A DNA stretch of 56,416 nucleotides, taken from assembly GCA_020442165.1 (NCBI GenBank), contig JAGRKV010000082.1, forward strand, positions 1 to 56,416, given 5' to 3'. This DNA comes from Hyphomicrobiaceae bacterium. Lineage in GTDB: Bacteria > Pseudomonadota > Alphaproteobacteria > Rhizobiales > Hyphomicrobiaceae. This document shows, one piece after another, positions 35,929-44,015 of this stretch (its first letter is position 1; the number at the start of each line of letters is the position of its first letter). The notes beneath the pieces were generated by a model, which saw nothing but the letters and a program-made list of their open reading frames with translations, did no database searches and had not been told where the DNA came from. The translations under genes were made by a program, and so were the position numbers.

Positions 35929-36912
35929 TCAAGAACAGCTGCCGCCGCCCAGTACGCAGAATTTCGCGCAGTGGGAGTGACACAGTTTAATGGCGCCTTG
36001 ATCGAACATGCCTCCGTCCGCTTTTCGGGCGGTGCTGAGTGTCTCGCCCATTTCAAACTCGGGCGCGTAGGGCAGGAGCGTGCAGGGAACGACGGCGGGA
36101 GCAGATGCACCCTTGCGCTTCACCACCATTCGGGTGCTCGCACACATCATTGTGCTGGGGTCGATGCCATGCAGTGTCCAGCATGCTTCAGAGATTTCCG
36201 CGACGTCGTGGAGACCATCCATTTCGGGAAACAGGACCGTGACGTCGGGATCGCTGGCGTCCAGGGGCCAGCGCTGCGCGGCAAACATTTCGGCATAGCC
36301 AGCGCGTGCCTCGGCTTCGGTCTCGCCCCAGCATGTTCGACCGGCGATGGCGACCTTGAAGCCGTTTTCGATGAGCCAGCCGATCCCTTCCAGCGTCTTC
36401 GTCCAGGTGTTGCTGCCGCGTTCGGCCTCGTGAAGCGCCTTTGTATAATGGTCCAAGCTGACACGTAGTGTGAGGGCGTGGCGATACTGGCGATTGAGTT
36501 CCATGAGCCGGGATTTGACCTTGGGGCGCAGCATCGGCTGCATGGCATTGGTCAGGACAAGTGCGCTGAAGCCCAAGCCGAGCGTATCCGCGAGCATATC
36601 CGGCAACTCGCTGTTGAGAAACGGTTCGCCGCCGGTGAAGCCGATCTCGCGGGCTCCCATGTTTTTCGCCTCTTCGAGATATTGCCGGACTTCGGCGGCC
36701 GAGAGGTAGACGAGGCGATCGTTGCTGGGGCTCGATTCGATGTAACAGTTGACGCAGGTGATGTTGCACAGCGAGCCGGTGTTGATCCACAGCGTCTCGA
36801 GCTGCCGCAGCGGCACCCGCGCGCGCCTTTCGCCGGCGGCGGTGATGTCCGGATCCTGAAACTTTCCGGGCAATGTCTCGGCGCTGGCCGGTGAACTCAG
36901 AAGCAGGCTCAT
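35929..36912 (-). CDS. Radical SAM protein with cysteine-rich C-terminal tail
   Basis: A 4Fe-4S/S-adenosylmethionine enzyme of unknown reaction, 327 residues. The cluster motif CNITCVNC gives C49, C53 and C56 (CxxxCxxC), and GFTGGEPFLN is the SAM-binding GGEP motif. The C-terminal third has further cysteines, in RTCWGE, EACWTLHG, MMCAS and PCTLL. It ends in CHSHCAKFCVLGGGSC (C311, C315, C319, C326), which could hold one or two auxiliary iron-sulfur clusters as in SPASM/twitch enzymes. No precursor peptide, transporter or maturase partner lies beside it. Transcribed alone, leftward, with a stem-loop after its stop. The specific subfamily is not recognised. Confidence 0.85.
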   Translation of the reverse strand: MSLLLSSPASAETLPGKFQDPDITAAGERRARVPLRQLETLWINTGSLCNITCVNCYIESSPSNDRLVYLSAAEVRQYLEEAKNMGAREIGFTGGEPFLNSELPDMLADTLGLGFSALVLTNAMQPMLRPKVKSRLMELNRQYRHALTLRVSLDHYTKALHEAERGSNTWTKTLEGIGWLIENGFKVAIAGRTCWGETEAEARAGYAEMFAAQRWPLDASDPDVTVLFPEMDGLHDVAEISEACWTLHGIDPSTMMCASTRMVVKRKGASAPAVVPCTLLPYAPEFEMGETLSTARKADGGMFDQGAIKLCHSHCAKFCVLGGGSCS

Positions 36913-37213
36913 TAGGTTCCTCGCTATGGTGCATGCAGGAAGCTATTCGGTCCCGGGCTCTGCATCGTTACTACGTGAGTATCGCTGCCTCCTGCCAGAC
37001 AAGCGGTCGTGATGGGGTTGTCAACTCCGATACAAACCGCTCCAAGCCGTGCAGCGGGGTGCTCTGACCGGTCCCATGCCCGACGAAAATGTTCAATTTT
37101 TTTGTCGTGAGTATGTATTTCACGCTCAGCCGCTGCATACTTCAGCTAATCGTGTTCCAGCGTTTGGCGGCCTTTGCGGCTGGCTGGCCATGTGCTAGAT
37201 CAGCAGCGGACAG
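36913..37213. other. Intergenic region radical SAM gene / tRNA-Gly
   Basis: About 300 bases without a gene. It has an AT-rich patch near 37085-37130 and, at its right end, the candidate tRNA promoter. Confidence 0.4.
37174..37201 (+). promoter_or_regulatory. Candidate tRNA-Gly promoter
   Basis: TTGCGG, 16-base spacer, TAGATC, ending 12 bases before the mature tRNA 5' end. Confidence 0.4.
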
Positions 37214-37288
37214 GCGGGCGTAGTTCAGTGGTAGAACGACAGCTTCCCAAGCTGTATGTCGTGGGTTCGATTCCCATCGCCCGCTCCA
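37214..37288 (+). tRNA. tRNA-Gly (anticodon CCC), CCA encoded
   Basis: 75 bases fold as a cloverleaf. The acceptor GCGGGCG pairs with CGCCCGC, followed by T and CCA. The anticodon stem ACAGC/GCTGT carries the loop TTCCCAA, so the anticodon is CCC, reading GGG. The T arm has GGTTCGATTCC. Confidence 0.95.
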
Positions 37289-37314
37289 GAGCCTGCACCC
37301 AGTCGCTCAGCCCT

Positions 37315-37340
37315 GGATCCGGCGGTCACGCTCCGGGTCC
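37315..37340. terminator. Stem-loop between tRNA-Gly and the convergent transglutaminase gene
   Basis: GGATCCGG, 10-base loop, CCGGGTCC (one wobble), located just beyond the stop of the leftward transglutaminase gene and 27 bases after tRNA-Gly. It could serve either strand; there is no clear T-run. Confidence 0.35.
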
Positions 37341-37342
37341 AT

Positions 37343-38167
37343 TCAGCTTTCGATGATTTGCTGGCCTTGCTGCATCACGATGCTGACGTCGAGCTTCTCG
37401 TCCTGACCGCCAATTTGCGAGCCGCGCACGGGGGCGGCTTCGTTGTGGTCGGCACCGATTGCGACGCGGACGTACTGGTCGGTCACGCACATGCCATGTG
37501 CGGGGTCGAAGCCGATCCAGCCGAGGCCGTCGACATGGGCTTCGGCCCAGGCATGGCCGGCGTCCTGCGTGTCCGTGTCAGTGCGCATGTAGTAACCGCT
37601 GACGTAACGTGCGGGCGCGCCCAATGTGCGGGCGGCGGCGATCATGATGTGGGCATAGTCCTGGCAGACGCCGGCGCGATGGGCGAACGACTCGGCCGCG
37701 GTGGTGGCCGCTGTTGTCGACTCGGTGCAAAATTTCATGTCGTCGAATATGGCGTTGTTGATCGCGTGAAGTGTCGCCAGCCGGTCACCGCCTTCGGCGG
37801 CAAGCTGATCGCGCGCAAATTGCTTCAATTCCGCTGACGCGCGTGTCAACGGCGTGTCGCGCAGGAAGAAGCTGGCCGGTATGCGCTCGACGGTGCCTTT
37901 AACGAGCCCGCCGGTATCATGGGTGTGGACATCGCCTTCGACCACGATCTGCAGATTCTCGATCGGGCCTTGGGCAAATATCATGTGAGTGATGTTGCCA
38001 AAGGCGTCCTCGCTGCGGTCAAGCCGCGCGTCGACGTCGACCTCGACCCGCCAGCGGCGAACGAACTGACAAGCCGACGAGCGCGGCGTCATGCGCAGAA
38101 GCTGCAAGGTGCTCGTTGCCGGCTTCGCGTAGGCGTAGCTCGTCTCATGTTTAATCTTGATCCGCAT
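37343..38167 (-). CDS. Transglutaminase-like (papain-fold) protein
   Basis: 274 residues. An N-terminal bacterial transglutaminase-associated domain (about 1-90) is followed by a transglutaminase core. The catalytic triad is visible: Cys in AGVCQDYAH, His in DAGHAWAEAH, Asp in GFDPAHG. No signal peptide, so it is probably cytosolic. Third gene of the operon ATP-grasp, alpha-E, transglutaminase, with a 9-base gap. In this conserved trio the transglutaminase is predicted to cleave or rearrange amide bonds made by the ATP-grasp partner. The real substrate is unknown. Confidence 0.9.
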   Translation of the reverse strand: MRIKIKHETSYAYAKPATSTLQLLRMTPRSSACQFVRRWRVEVDVDARLDRSEDAFGNITHMIFAQGPIENLQIVVEGDVHTHDTGGLVKGTVERIPASFFLRDTPLTRASAELKQFARDQLAAEGGDRLATLHAINNAIFDDMKFCTESTTAATTAAESFAHRAGVCQDYAHIMIAAARTLGAPARYVSGYYMRTDTDTQDAGHAWAEAHVDGLGWIGFDPAHGMCVTDQYVRVAIGADHNEAAPVRGSQIGGQDEKLDVSIVMQQGQQIIES

Positions 38168-38176
38168 GTCCCGCCG

Positions 38177-39118
38177 TCACGAGAGATACTGCTGCGAGAT
38201 CGCCTGGCCCAGTTCATTGTTCTGGGCAATGAACGACTCCAGGAACTCATGCAATCCAGATTGGAATACATCATCTATCTTCGCGTTCGACAACTGCGAG
38301 AGGGTGGCGCGCACCCTGCGTTGCGCAGGACCCTGGCGCCCGTAGGCTTCCGCGATCTGGTCGAGGTACTCGTTGAGTTCCTTGTAGCAGGAGATCAACG
38401 AGCGCGGCTGTTCGGGACGCAAGATCAAGAAGTCCGCCACCAGCCATGGCTGGACGCTCTCGCGATAGACCCAGTGGAATGACGTCAAGGCGTTGACGCT
38501 GCGCAACAGCGACGCCCATTGGAAATAGTCGAGGCTGCCGCCGACACGCTCGTCATCAGGCAGGAGGAGGTGGTATTTGACGTCGAGAAGGCGGGCCATG
38601 CTGTCCGCCCGTTCGATGAACGTGCCCAGACGCTGGAACCAGAAGTGGTCGGTGCGCAGCATCGTGCGGTATGCGGCACCGTCGAAGCGCAGCGAGGCTT
38701 CCTTCACGCTGGCCAGAAAGCGTGACAGATCCTTCTGCGGTAGGTTGCGCGGGTCTACCGTGCGGGTCTCGTTCCAGGCATCGTTGAGAATTTCCCACAT
38801 CTCGCTGGTCAATGCCGTGCGGACCGAGCGGGCGTTGTTTCTTGCCGTCGCGATACAGGCCAGGACCGAGCAAGGATTGGCCTTGGAGCCAACGATGTAC
38901 TCAAGCACGTTGGCGCGGGTCGCATCGGAATAGATTTCGTCGAACGAATCCTTGCAGGCGGCCGTTATGACGACCGATTCCCATTCGTTGGTCGAGCCCG
39001 CGTAGCTTGAGGGAAGTCCCGTCATGCGCTGCGCGGTGTCGAGCGAACGTGCAAGGTTCTCCGCGCGCTCAACGTAGCGCGAAAGCCAGTACAGACTATC
39101 TGCCATGCGTGAAAGCAT
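38177..39118 (-). CDS. Alpha-E domain protein
   Basis: 313 residues, almost entirely helical, of the alpha-E family (PF04168). It begins MLSRMADSLYWLSRYVERAENLAR, the family signature, with repeated arginine/glutamate-rich helices including FLQRLGTFIERADSMARLLD-type segments. Function is unknown; the family occurs nearly always with a circularly permuted ATP-grasp protein and often a transglutaminase, as here. Gaps are 6 bases to the upstream ATP-grasp gene and 9 to the transglutaminase, so the three are surely co-transcribed. Confidence 0.92.
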   Translation of the reverse strand: MLSRMADSLYWLSRYVERAENLARSLDTAQRMTGLPSSYAGSTNEWESVVITAACKDSFDEIYSDATRANVLEYIVGSKANPCSVLACIATARNNARSVRTALTSEMWEILNDAWNETRTVDPRNLPQKDLSRFLASVKEASLRFDGAAYRTMLRTDHFWFQRLGTFIERADSMARLLDVKYHLLLPDDERVGGSLDYFQWASLLRSVNALTSFHWVYRESVQPWLVADFLILRPEQPRSLISCYKELNEYLDQIAEAYGRQGPAQRRVRATLSQLSNAKIDDVFQSGLHEFLESFIAQNNELGQAISQQYLS

Positions 39119-39124
39119 AGGGTG

Positions 39125-40549
39125 TTAGACCTCCACCACCCAGGTATCCTTGGTGCCCCCGCCCTGCGAGGAATTTACAACGAGCGATCCTTCCTTCATC
39201 GCGACACGCGTGAGACCGCCCGGCACGCAGCGTACGCGGTCGGCGCCGCTGAGAACATAGGGGCGAAGGTCGACGTGGCGCGGCGCGATGCCGCTCTCCA
39301 CGAAGCAGGGCACCGTCGACAATGCCAGCGTTGGCTGGGCAATGAAGGCGGATGGATTGTTCTTCAGCTTGTTGGAGAACTTTTCCAGTTCCTCCTTGGT
39401 GGCATGCGGGCCAACAAGCATACCGTAGCCACCCGAACCGCTGACCTCCTTGATTACCAGCTGGGCGATATTATCCAGCACGTAGCGAAGCGCATCTGGT
39501 TCACGGCAGCGCCAGGTCGGGACATTCTGCAGGATCGGTTCTTCGCCCAGGTAGAACTTCACGATCTCGGGCATGTAGCTGTAGATGGCCTTGTCGTCGG
39601 CGACACCTGTTCCGACCGCATTGGCCAGCGTCACATTGCCTGCCTTGTAGGCGTTCATCAATCCCGGGACGCCCAGTACAGACGTCGGGTTGAATGTGAT
39701 CGGGTCAAGGAACTCGTCGTCAATGCGGCGGTAGATGACGTCGACACGCCGCGGACCTTCCGTCGTGCGCATGTAGACGATGCCGCTACGAACGAAAAGG
39801 TCGCTTCCCTCGACCAGTTCGACGCCCATCTTATCCGCCAAGAACGAGTGCTCGTAGTAGGCAGAATTGTAGGCGCCGGGCGTCAGCAACACGACAGTCG
39901 GCTCCCGGGTTGCCGTGGCGGGAGCAACTGATCGCAGCGTCGCCAGCAGTGCTTCGGGATAGTCGTCAACCGGCAGCACCCGATACTGGTCGAACAAGTC
40001 GGGCAGCAGGCGCATGGATGCTTCCCGGTTCTCCAGCATGTAGGAGACGCCAGAGGGTGTGCGCGCGTTGTCTTCCAGGACATAGAAATGTTCGTCATCG
40101 ACGCGAACGATATCGATGCCCGCGATGTGGACGTAGATGCCGCCTGGGGGCCTGAAGTTGACCATTTCCGGCTGGAAGGCGGGGTTCTGCAGGATCAGGT
40201 CTTCCGGCACCTTGCCTGCCGCCACGATTTCGCGGGCGCCGTAGGCGTCGCCGATGAAAGCATTGAGCGCCTTTACGCGCTGTTCCAGGCCGCGCTCCAT
40301 GCGCGCCCATTCCACCGATGTGAGGACACGGGGGATGATGTCAAAGGGAATGATGCGTTCGGAGCCCTGCACATCGCCGTAGACGTTGAAGGTGATGCCG
40401 ATACGGCGGAAGAAATGTTCCGCTTCAAGTTTGCGGCTGGCAATGAGTTCGGGTGGTGCCCTTTCGATCCAGTCGCCCAGGGCACCGTACCCTGGCCGGT
40501 TTGCGCCGAATTTATCGCGCATTTCGTTGAAGTAGATTCTCTCGCTCAT
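39125..40549 (-). CDS. Circularly permuted ATP-grasp type 2 protein
   Basis: 474 residues of the CP_ATPgrasp_2 family (PF14403), predicted ATP-dependent carboxylate-amine ligases that form peptide-like bonds. Landmarks: NVYGD and RIIPFDIIPR near the N terminus, GIDIVRVDDEHFYVLEDNARTPSG (ATP/metal-site DExxF and EDN), RRIDDEFLDP, and a C-terminal KEVSGSGGYGMLVG glycine-rich segment. First gene of the leftward trio with alpha-E and transglutaminase. The ligated substrates are not known for this family. The 390 bases upstream hold the operon promoter. Confidence 0.92.
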   Translation of the reverse strand: MSERIYFNEMRDKFGANRPGYGALGDWIERAPPELIASRKLEAEHFFRRIGITFNVYGDVQGSERIIPFDIIPRVLTSVEWARMERGLEQRVKALNAFIGDAYGAREIVAAGKVPEDLILQNPAFQPEMVNFRPPGGIYVHIAGIDIVRVDDEHFYVLEDNARTPSGVSYMLENREASMRLLPDLFDQYRVLPVDDYPEALLATLRSVAPATATREPTVVLLTPGAYNSAYYEHSFLADKMGVELVEGSDLFVRSGIVYMRTTEGPRRVDVIYRRIDDEFLDPITFNPTSVLGVPGLMNAYKAGNVTLANAVGTGVADDKAIYSYMPEIVKFYLGEEPILQNVPTWRCREPDALRYVLDNIAQLVIKEVSGSGGYGMLVGPHATKEELEKFSNKLKNNPSAFIAQPTLALSTVPCFVESGIAPRHVDLRPYVLSGADRVRCVPGGLTRVAMKEGSLVVNSSQGGGTKDTWVVEV

Positions 40550-40941
40550 ACGGCCCTCGATGTGGCCCTTGCCGGGGCGGGTAAGCGCTTGGAACAGTGG
40601 GTGTGAGATTTCGAGTCTATCATCAGGAATACCGCGCGCGTCAGGATTTCAGGCAAAATCTGCCTAGAAACAGAACAATCTGTGATTGATCCTCCAGCAA
40701 GATGCGCAAGATTTGCGCTCGAATGCCGTGAGCCATCTGTCAGCGGGATGCATGGTTGGGCGATGTCGCTGGCGGATTAGCCAGCCGCGGTCATGCTGCT
40801 TCGGGCGCTGGGAAAAGGATTGCTGGGCGGCGGGCCTGGGGACTGGCCTGCGCTAGATCTCGTTTTGATGGCGGGGACGTCAATTGCCGCAATGGGCGGG
40901 CTACGGCGGTGGCTGAGACTGGATCGCGCGTGCTTCTTGGA
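40550..40941. other. Intergenic region ATP-grasp operon / tRNA-Thr
   Basis: About 390 bases containing the promoter region of the leftward ATP-grasp operon and the 3' trailer of tRNA-Thr. I see no gene or clear repeat. Confidence 0.4.
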
Positions 40942-41016
<75 letters not shown>

Positions 41017-41570
41017 AGGTGCTTTCGGGAAGCACGACCCGGCGTCTGGCTGGCGCCCAACAAATCGTTGGCGCAGGCAACACAAACCCGGCTCCGGCAA
41101 AACGAGGCTTGCCGAAGCGGGCGCACACTGCCACATCGATTACGGCCCGGCAAGGTGGTAGCGCGTGCTCATCACCAGACAGATTGAGGTCGTTGTGCGT
41201 ATTGTCGGCGGGGCCGCAATCCGAGGGCGTTCCAATCGGCCGCGGGCCAAATTGCACCAATTTTTCGCTCCCCCTTCCCCCTATGCGTCGTGTATTAGGT
41301 CGCCCGGTGGCCGAAAACTCGTCTGCGCACGCCGCATTTGGCCCGGGCCTTGCAATTGAGGCAGGCGTTTAAGGCAGGCGGTTGAGGCAGGAGATTGTGC
41401 CGGGCGATTGAACTGAATTGCCGGGGCAAATTGCACGGTGCGTGGCCAATGCGCGTGTTCCGGCTGATTTTGAGCAACAGGTCGTCCCTGAGACGGAGGG
41501 GCACCCGTAAGCCGGAGTTCCAAGGTTATCCGTCCAGGTGCAGGCCCGTCTCACTCACAGGGGGTGTCAC
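41017..41570. other. Non-coding region tRNA-Thr / small basic protein
   Basis: About 550 bases. Open frames in it are spurious, one being tRNA antisense. It holds a short degenerate tandem repeat at about 41357-41398 (three copies around GAGGCAGGCGGTT), and the word AAATTGCAC occurs twice (near 41250 and 41430). The promoter of the small gene and perhaps of murA should lie at its right end. Confidence 0.45.
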
Positions 41571-41738
41571 TTGTCCGAGGGTAAAGCTGGAAAGTCTCAT
41601 GGCGGCGGCTCGCGCAACGAGCGGCTGGAGGCTGAGCTGCGCGCCAACCTGAAACGGCGCAAGGCACAGGCCAGGGTGCGTTCCGGGCGCCCAGGCACGA
41701 CGCCTGGTGATGAAAGTGGTGGTGTGCCGGAGACTTGA
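41571..41738 (+). CDS. Small basic conserved protein upstream of murA
   Basis: 55 residues, strongly charged. The core NERLEAELRANLKRRKAQAR is a basic amphipathic helix of the kind found in short hypothetical proteins just upstream of murA in many alphaproteobacteria. The proposed start is TTG at 41571, six bases after GGGGG; GTG at 41538 is the only longer alternative in frame. No domain name is known to me. A nucleic-acid or ribosome contact is plausible from the charge but unproven. Confidence 0.6.
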   Translation: MSEGKAGKSHGGGSRNERLEAELRANLKRRKAQARVRSGRPGTTPGDESGGVPET

Positions 41739-41911
41739 GTTGGCGCTTGGGCGCTTCTGCAGCGGCGGCCAGAGGGAAGGCGAGCCGAGGGGTAGACATC
41801 ATGACATGAGTGTACTTCGGACGCTTGGCGAGCCGCAGACACGCATGAAACTTTGAGGAATGTGGGCTTAGCCGCGGTTGCGGCAGGGGCTCTGGCAGTG
41901 GAAGACCAGAT

Positions 41912-43204
41912 ATGGATCGCATCAAGATTGTGGGCGGCAACAAGCTCAATGGCGTCATCCCGATTTCGGGAGCTAAGAACGCGGCACTGCCGCTGATGAT
42001 CGCCAGCCTGCTGACGGCCGACCGCCTGACGCTCAAGAACGTGCCCAATCTGGCGGACGTAAACCTGCTCGCGCGGATTTTGCGCAATCATGGCGTCGAT
42101 CTGGCGGTGGACGGTAAGCGTCCTGGCGTGTCTCCGCATCTGGGGGAAACCTTCCATCTGACAGCGCGTGACATCGTCGATACGACGGCGCCATACGAGA
42201 TGGTGAGCCGGATGCGCGCGAGTTTCTGGGTGCTCGGTCCGCTGATCGCGCGGATGGGTGTCGCGCGCGTGTCGCTTCCCGGTGGCTGCGCCATCGGCAC
42301 GCGCCCTGTTGATCTCCATCTTGAGGGCCTGAAGGCTCTGGGCGCCGAAATCGAGATCGATGGCGGTTATGTCATCGCCAAGGCGCCCAAGGGGCTGAAG
42401 GGCGCGCGGGTGGTGTTTCCAAAGGTAACGGTCGGCGCGACGCACAACGTGCTTCTTGCAGCCGCACTGGCCAAGGGCGAGACGGTGATCGAGAACGCTG
42501 CGCGGGAGCCGGAGGTTGGTGATGTGGCCGAGTGCCTCGTCAAGATGGGATGCCGCATAGAAGGCATCGGCTCGTCGACCTTGCGCATCCAGGGACGCGA
42601 CAGTCTCGAAGGAGCGGTGCATGCGGTTCTGCCCGATCGCATTGAAACCGGCACGTTTGCCTATGCTGTGGCCGCGACCGGCGGCGATGTCACGCTCGAT
42701 GGAACGCGGATCGAGCTGCTAGAGACAGCGCTCTCGGTTCTCAATACGATTGGTGCGACGGTGACGGCGACCGAAAATGGCATTCGCATCGTCCGCAATG
42801 GCTCCGGAATCGAGCCGGTGACTGTCGAAACGCAACCGTTCCCGGGTTTTCCCACTGATTTGCAGGCGCAGCTGATGGCGCTCGTGGCGACTGCGAGGGG
42901 CACCAGCGTCATCCGCGAGACGATCTTTGAAAACCGCTTCATGCATGTGCAGGAGCTGGCGCGACTGGGCGCCGACATCAAACTGCACGGCGATACGGCA
43001 ACCATCAAGGGCGTGCCCAAGCTCAGGGGGGCGCCGGTGATGGCGACCGATCTCAGGGCATCGGTCTCTCTCGTGATCGGGGGGCTCGTCGCGGACGGCG
43101 AGACGACGATCAATCGCGTTTATCATCTCGATCGTGGTTTTGAGAGGCTGGAAGAGAAGCTCACCCGCTGCGGGGCCAATATCGAGCGGATCAGCGCGGG
43201 CTAG
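41912..43204 (+). CDS. murA: UDP-N-acetylglucosamine 1-carboxyvinyltransferase MurA
   Basis: First committed step of peptidoglycan synthesis: transfer of enolpyruvate from PEP to UDP-GlcNAc. 430 residues of normal length with twofold EPSP-synthase-like repeats. K22 and N23 in SGAKNAALP bind substrates. The catalytic cysteine C126 in PGGCAIGTRP is present, so a fosfomycin-sensitive enzyme is expected. The ribosome-binding site GGAAG precedes ATG. It leads the rightward block murA, DUF2948, hisD, UPF0262, LMW phosphatase. Confidence 0.97.
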   Translation: MDRIKIVGGNKLNGVIPISGAKNAALPLMIASLLTADRLTLKNVPNLADVNLLARILRNHGVDLAVDGKRPGVSPHLGETFHLTARDIVDTTAPYEMVSRMRASFWVLGPLIARMGVARVSLPGGCAIGTRPVDLHLEGLKALGAEIEIDGGYVIAKAPKGLKGARVVFPKVTVGATHNVLLAAALAKGETVIENAAREPEVGDVAECLVKMGCRIEGIGSSTLRIQGRDSLEGAVHAVLPDRIETGTFAYAVAATGGDVTLDGTRIELLETALSVLNTIGATVTATENGIRIVRNGSGIEPVTVETQPFPGFPTDLQAQLMALVATARGTSVIRETIFENRFMHVQELARLGADIKLHGDTATIKGVPKLRGAPVMATDLRASVSLVIGGLVADGETTINRVYHLDRGFERLEEKLTRCGANIERISAG

Positions 43205-43414
43205 TCTCATCTGAAAGCAGCAGACACCGCTCAACGCGGCGATTTGGACTGGTGCCAAGGCGTTTGCGCAATGCGCTGGCCGTGGTCTTCGGGCAGCTTT
43301 GGTTGCGCGTACTGGGCGGGGCCGCTATCACTCCGCTCTGTTCAGGCCTGTGCCGCTGTCGCCCGTATCACGCGGTGCGGTTGTTCAGTGCGCCCCAACT
43401 CCGGCTGTCCGTCA

Positions 43415-43873
43415 ATGATTCCTTTGAAACTGATCGCTCTCGATGCAGAGGATCTCACCGTTCTATCGGCGCACTTGCAGGATGCCGTCGTTCGCGTCGG
43501 TGACATGGCATACCTTCCCCGGGAAAAACGCTTTGCGATGGTCCTCAACAGGTTCGATTGGCAGGGGGCGGTCAAATCGGCCATGTCGGGTGCCGGGACG
43601 GGGCGCGAACGGCGGCGCTCGGGATTGCGCATTGAGCGCGTGGTGCAGGCGCGCCTATCGGGCATCGACCTGGCGCGGAAGGGCGACTTTCTTGCTCTCC
43701 TGGCGGTGACGTTCCAGCCCGCAGGCGGGGATGATCCCGCCGGCCACATTCGCCTCGATTTCGCGGGCGGCGGGGCGATTGAGCTCACTGTGGAATGCGT
43801 CGAGGCGGAGATGAAGGATCTGGGAGCCGTCTGGCGGGCGAAGCGCATGCCCGATCACGGGGACGAAGACTAG
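43415..43873 (+). CDS. DUF2948 family protein
   Basis: 152 residues of DUF2948, an alphaproteobacterial family of unknown function typically lying between murA and hisD, exactly as here. Landmarks: LKLIALDAEDLTVLSAHLQDA at the N terminus, FAMVLNRFDW, a basic RERRRSGLRIERV segment, and LLAVTF with an acidic C-terminal helix. The start ATG at 43415 is chosen because homology-like sequence begins there; the open frame continues upstream to 43244. No membrane span or signal peptide. Confidence 0.87.
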   Translation: MIPLKLIALDAEDLTVLSAHLQDAVVRVGDMAYLPREKRFAMVLNRFDWQGAVKSAMSGAGTGRERRRSGLRIERVVQARLSGIDLARKGDFLALLAVTFQPAGGDDPAGHIRLDFAGGGAIELTVECVEAEMKDLGAVWRAKRMPDHGDED

Positions 43874-44015
43874 GCGGGCCGGGCAAGGCAGGCTGGCGAC
43901 CTGGGAGAGTTCTTTCGTGAGTGTCAGATGAACCATACAACTGTTGCCGCCATGGCCGAGACATGCTTGACAGCGACAACGCCAGACAGGGAACGGCAGT
44001 GAGGCCGGACATGGG

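Noticed and set aside
37174..37356. 60-codon open frame across tRNA-Gly
   Set aside because: It contains the RSSVVERQLPKLYVVGSIPIA-type false peptide produced by translating a tRNA gene.
41357..41398. Short GAGGCAGG-type direct repeats as a possible CRISPR or integration site
   Set aside because: Three degenerate copies without spacers of constant length, no cas genes, no integrase; treated as a minor tandem repeat.
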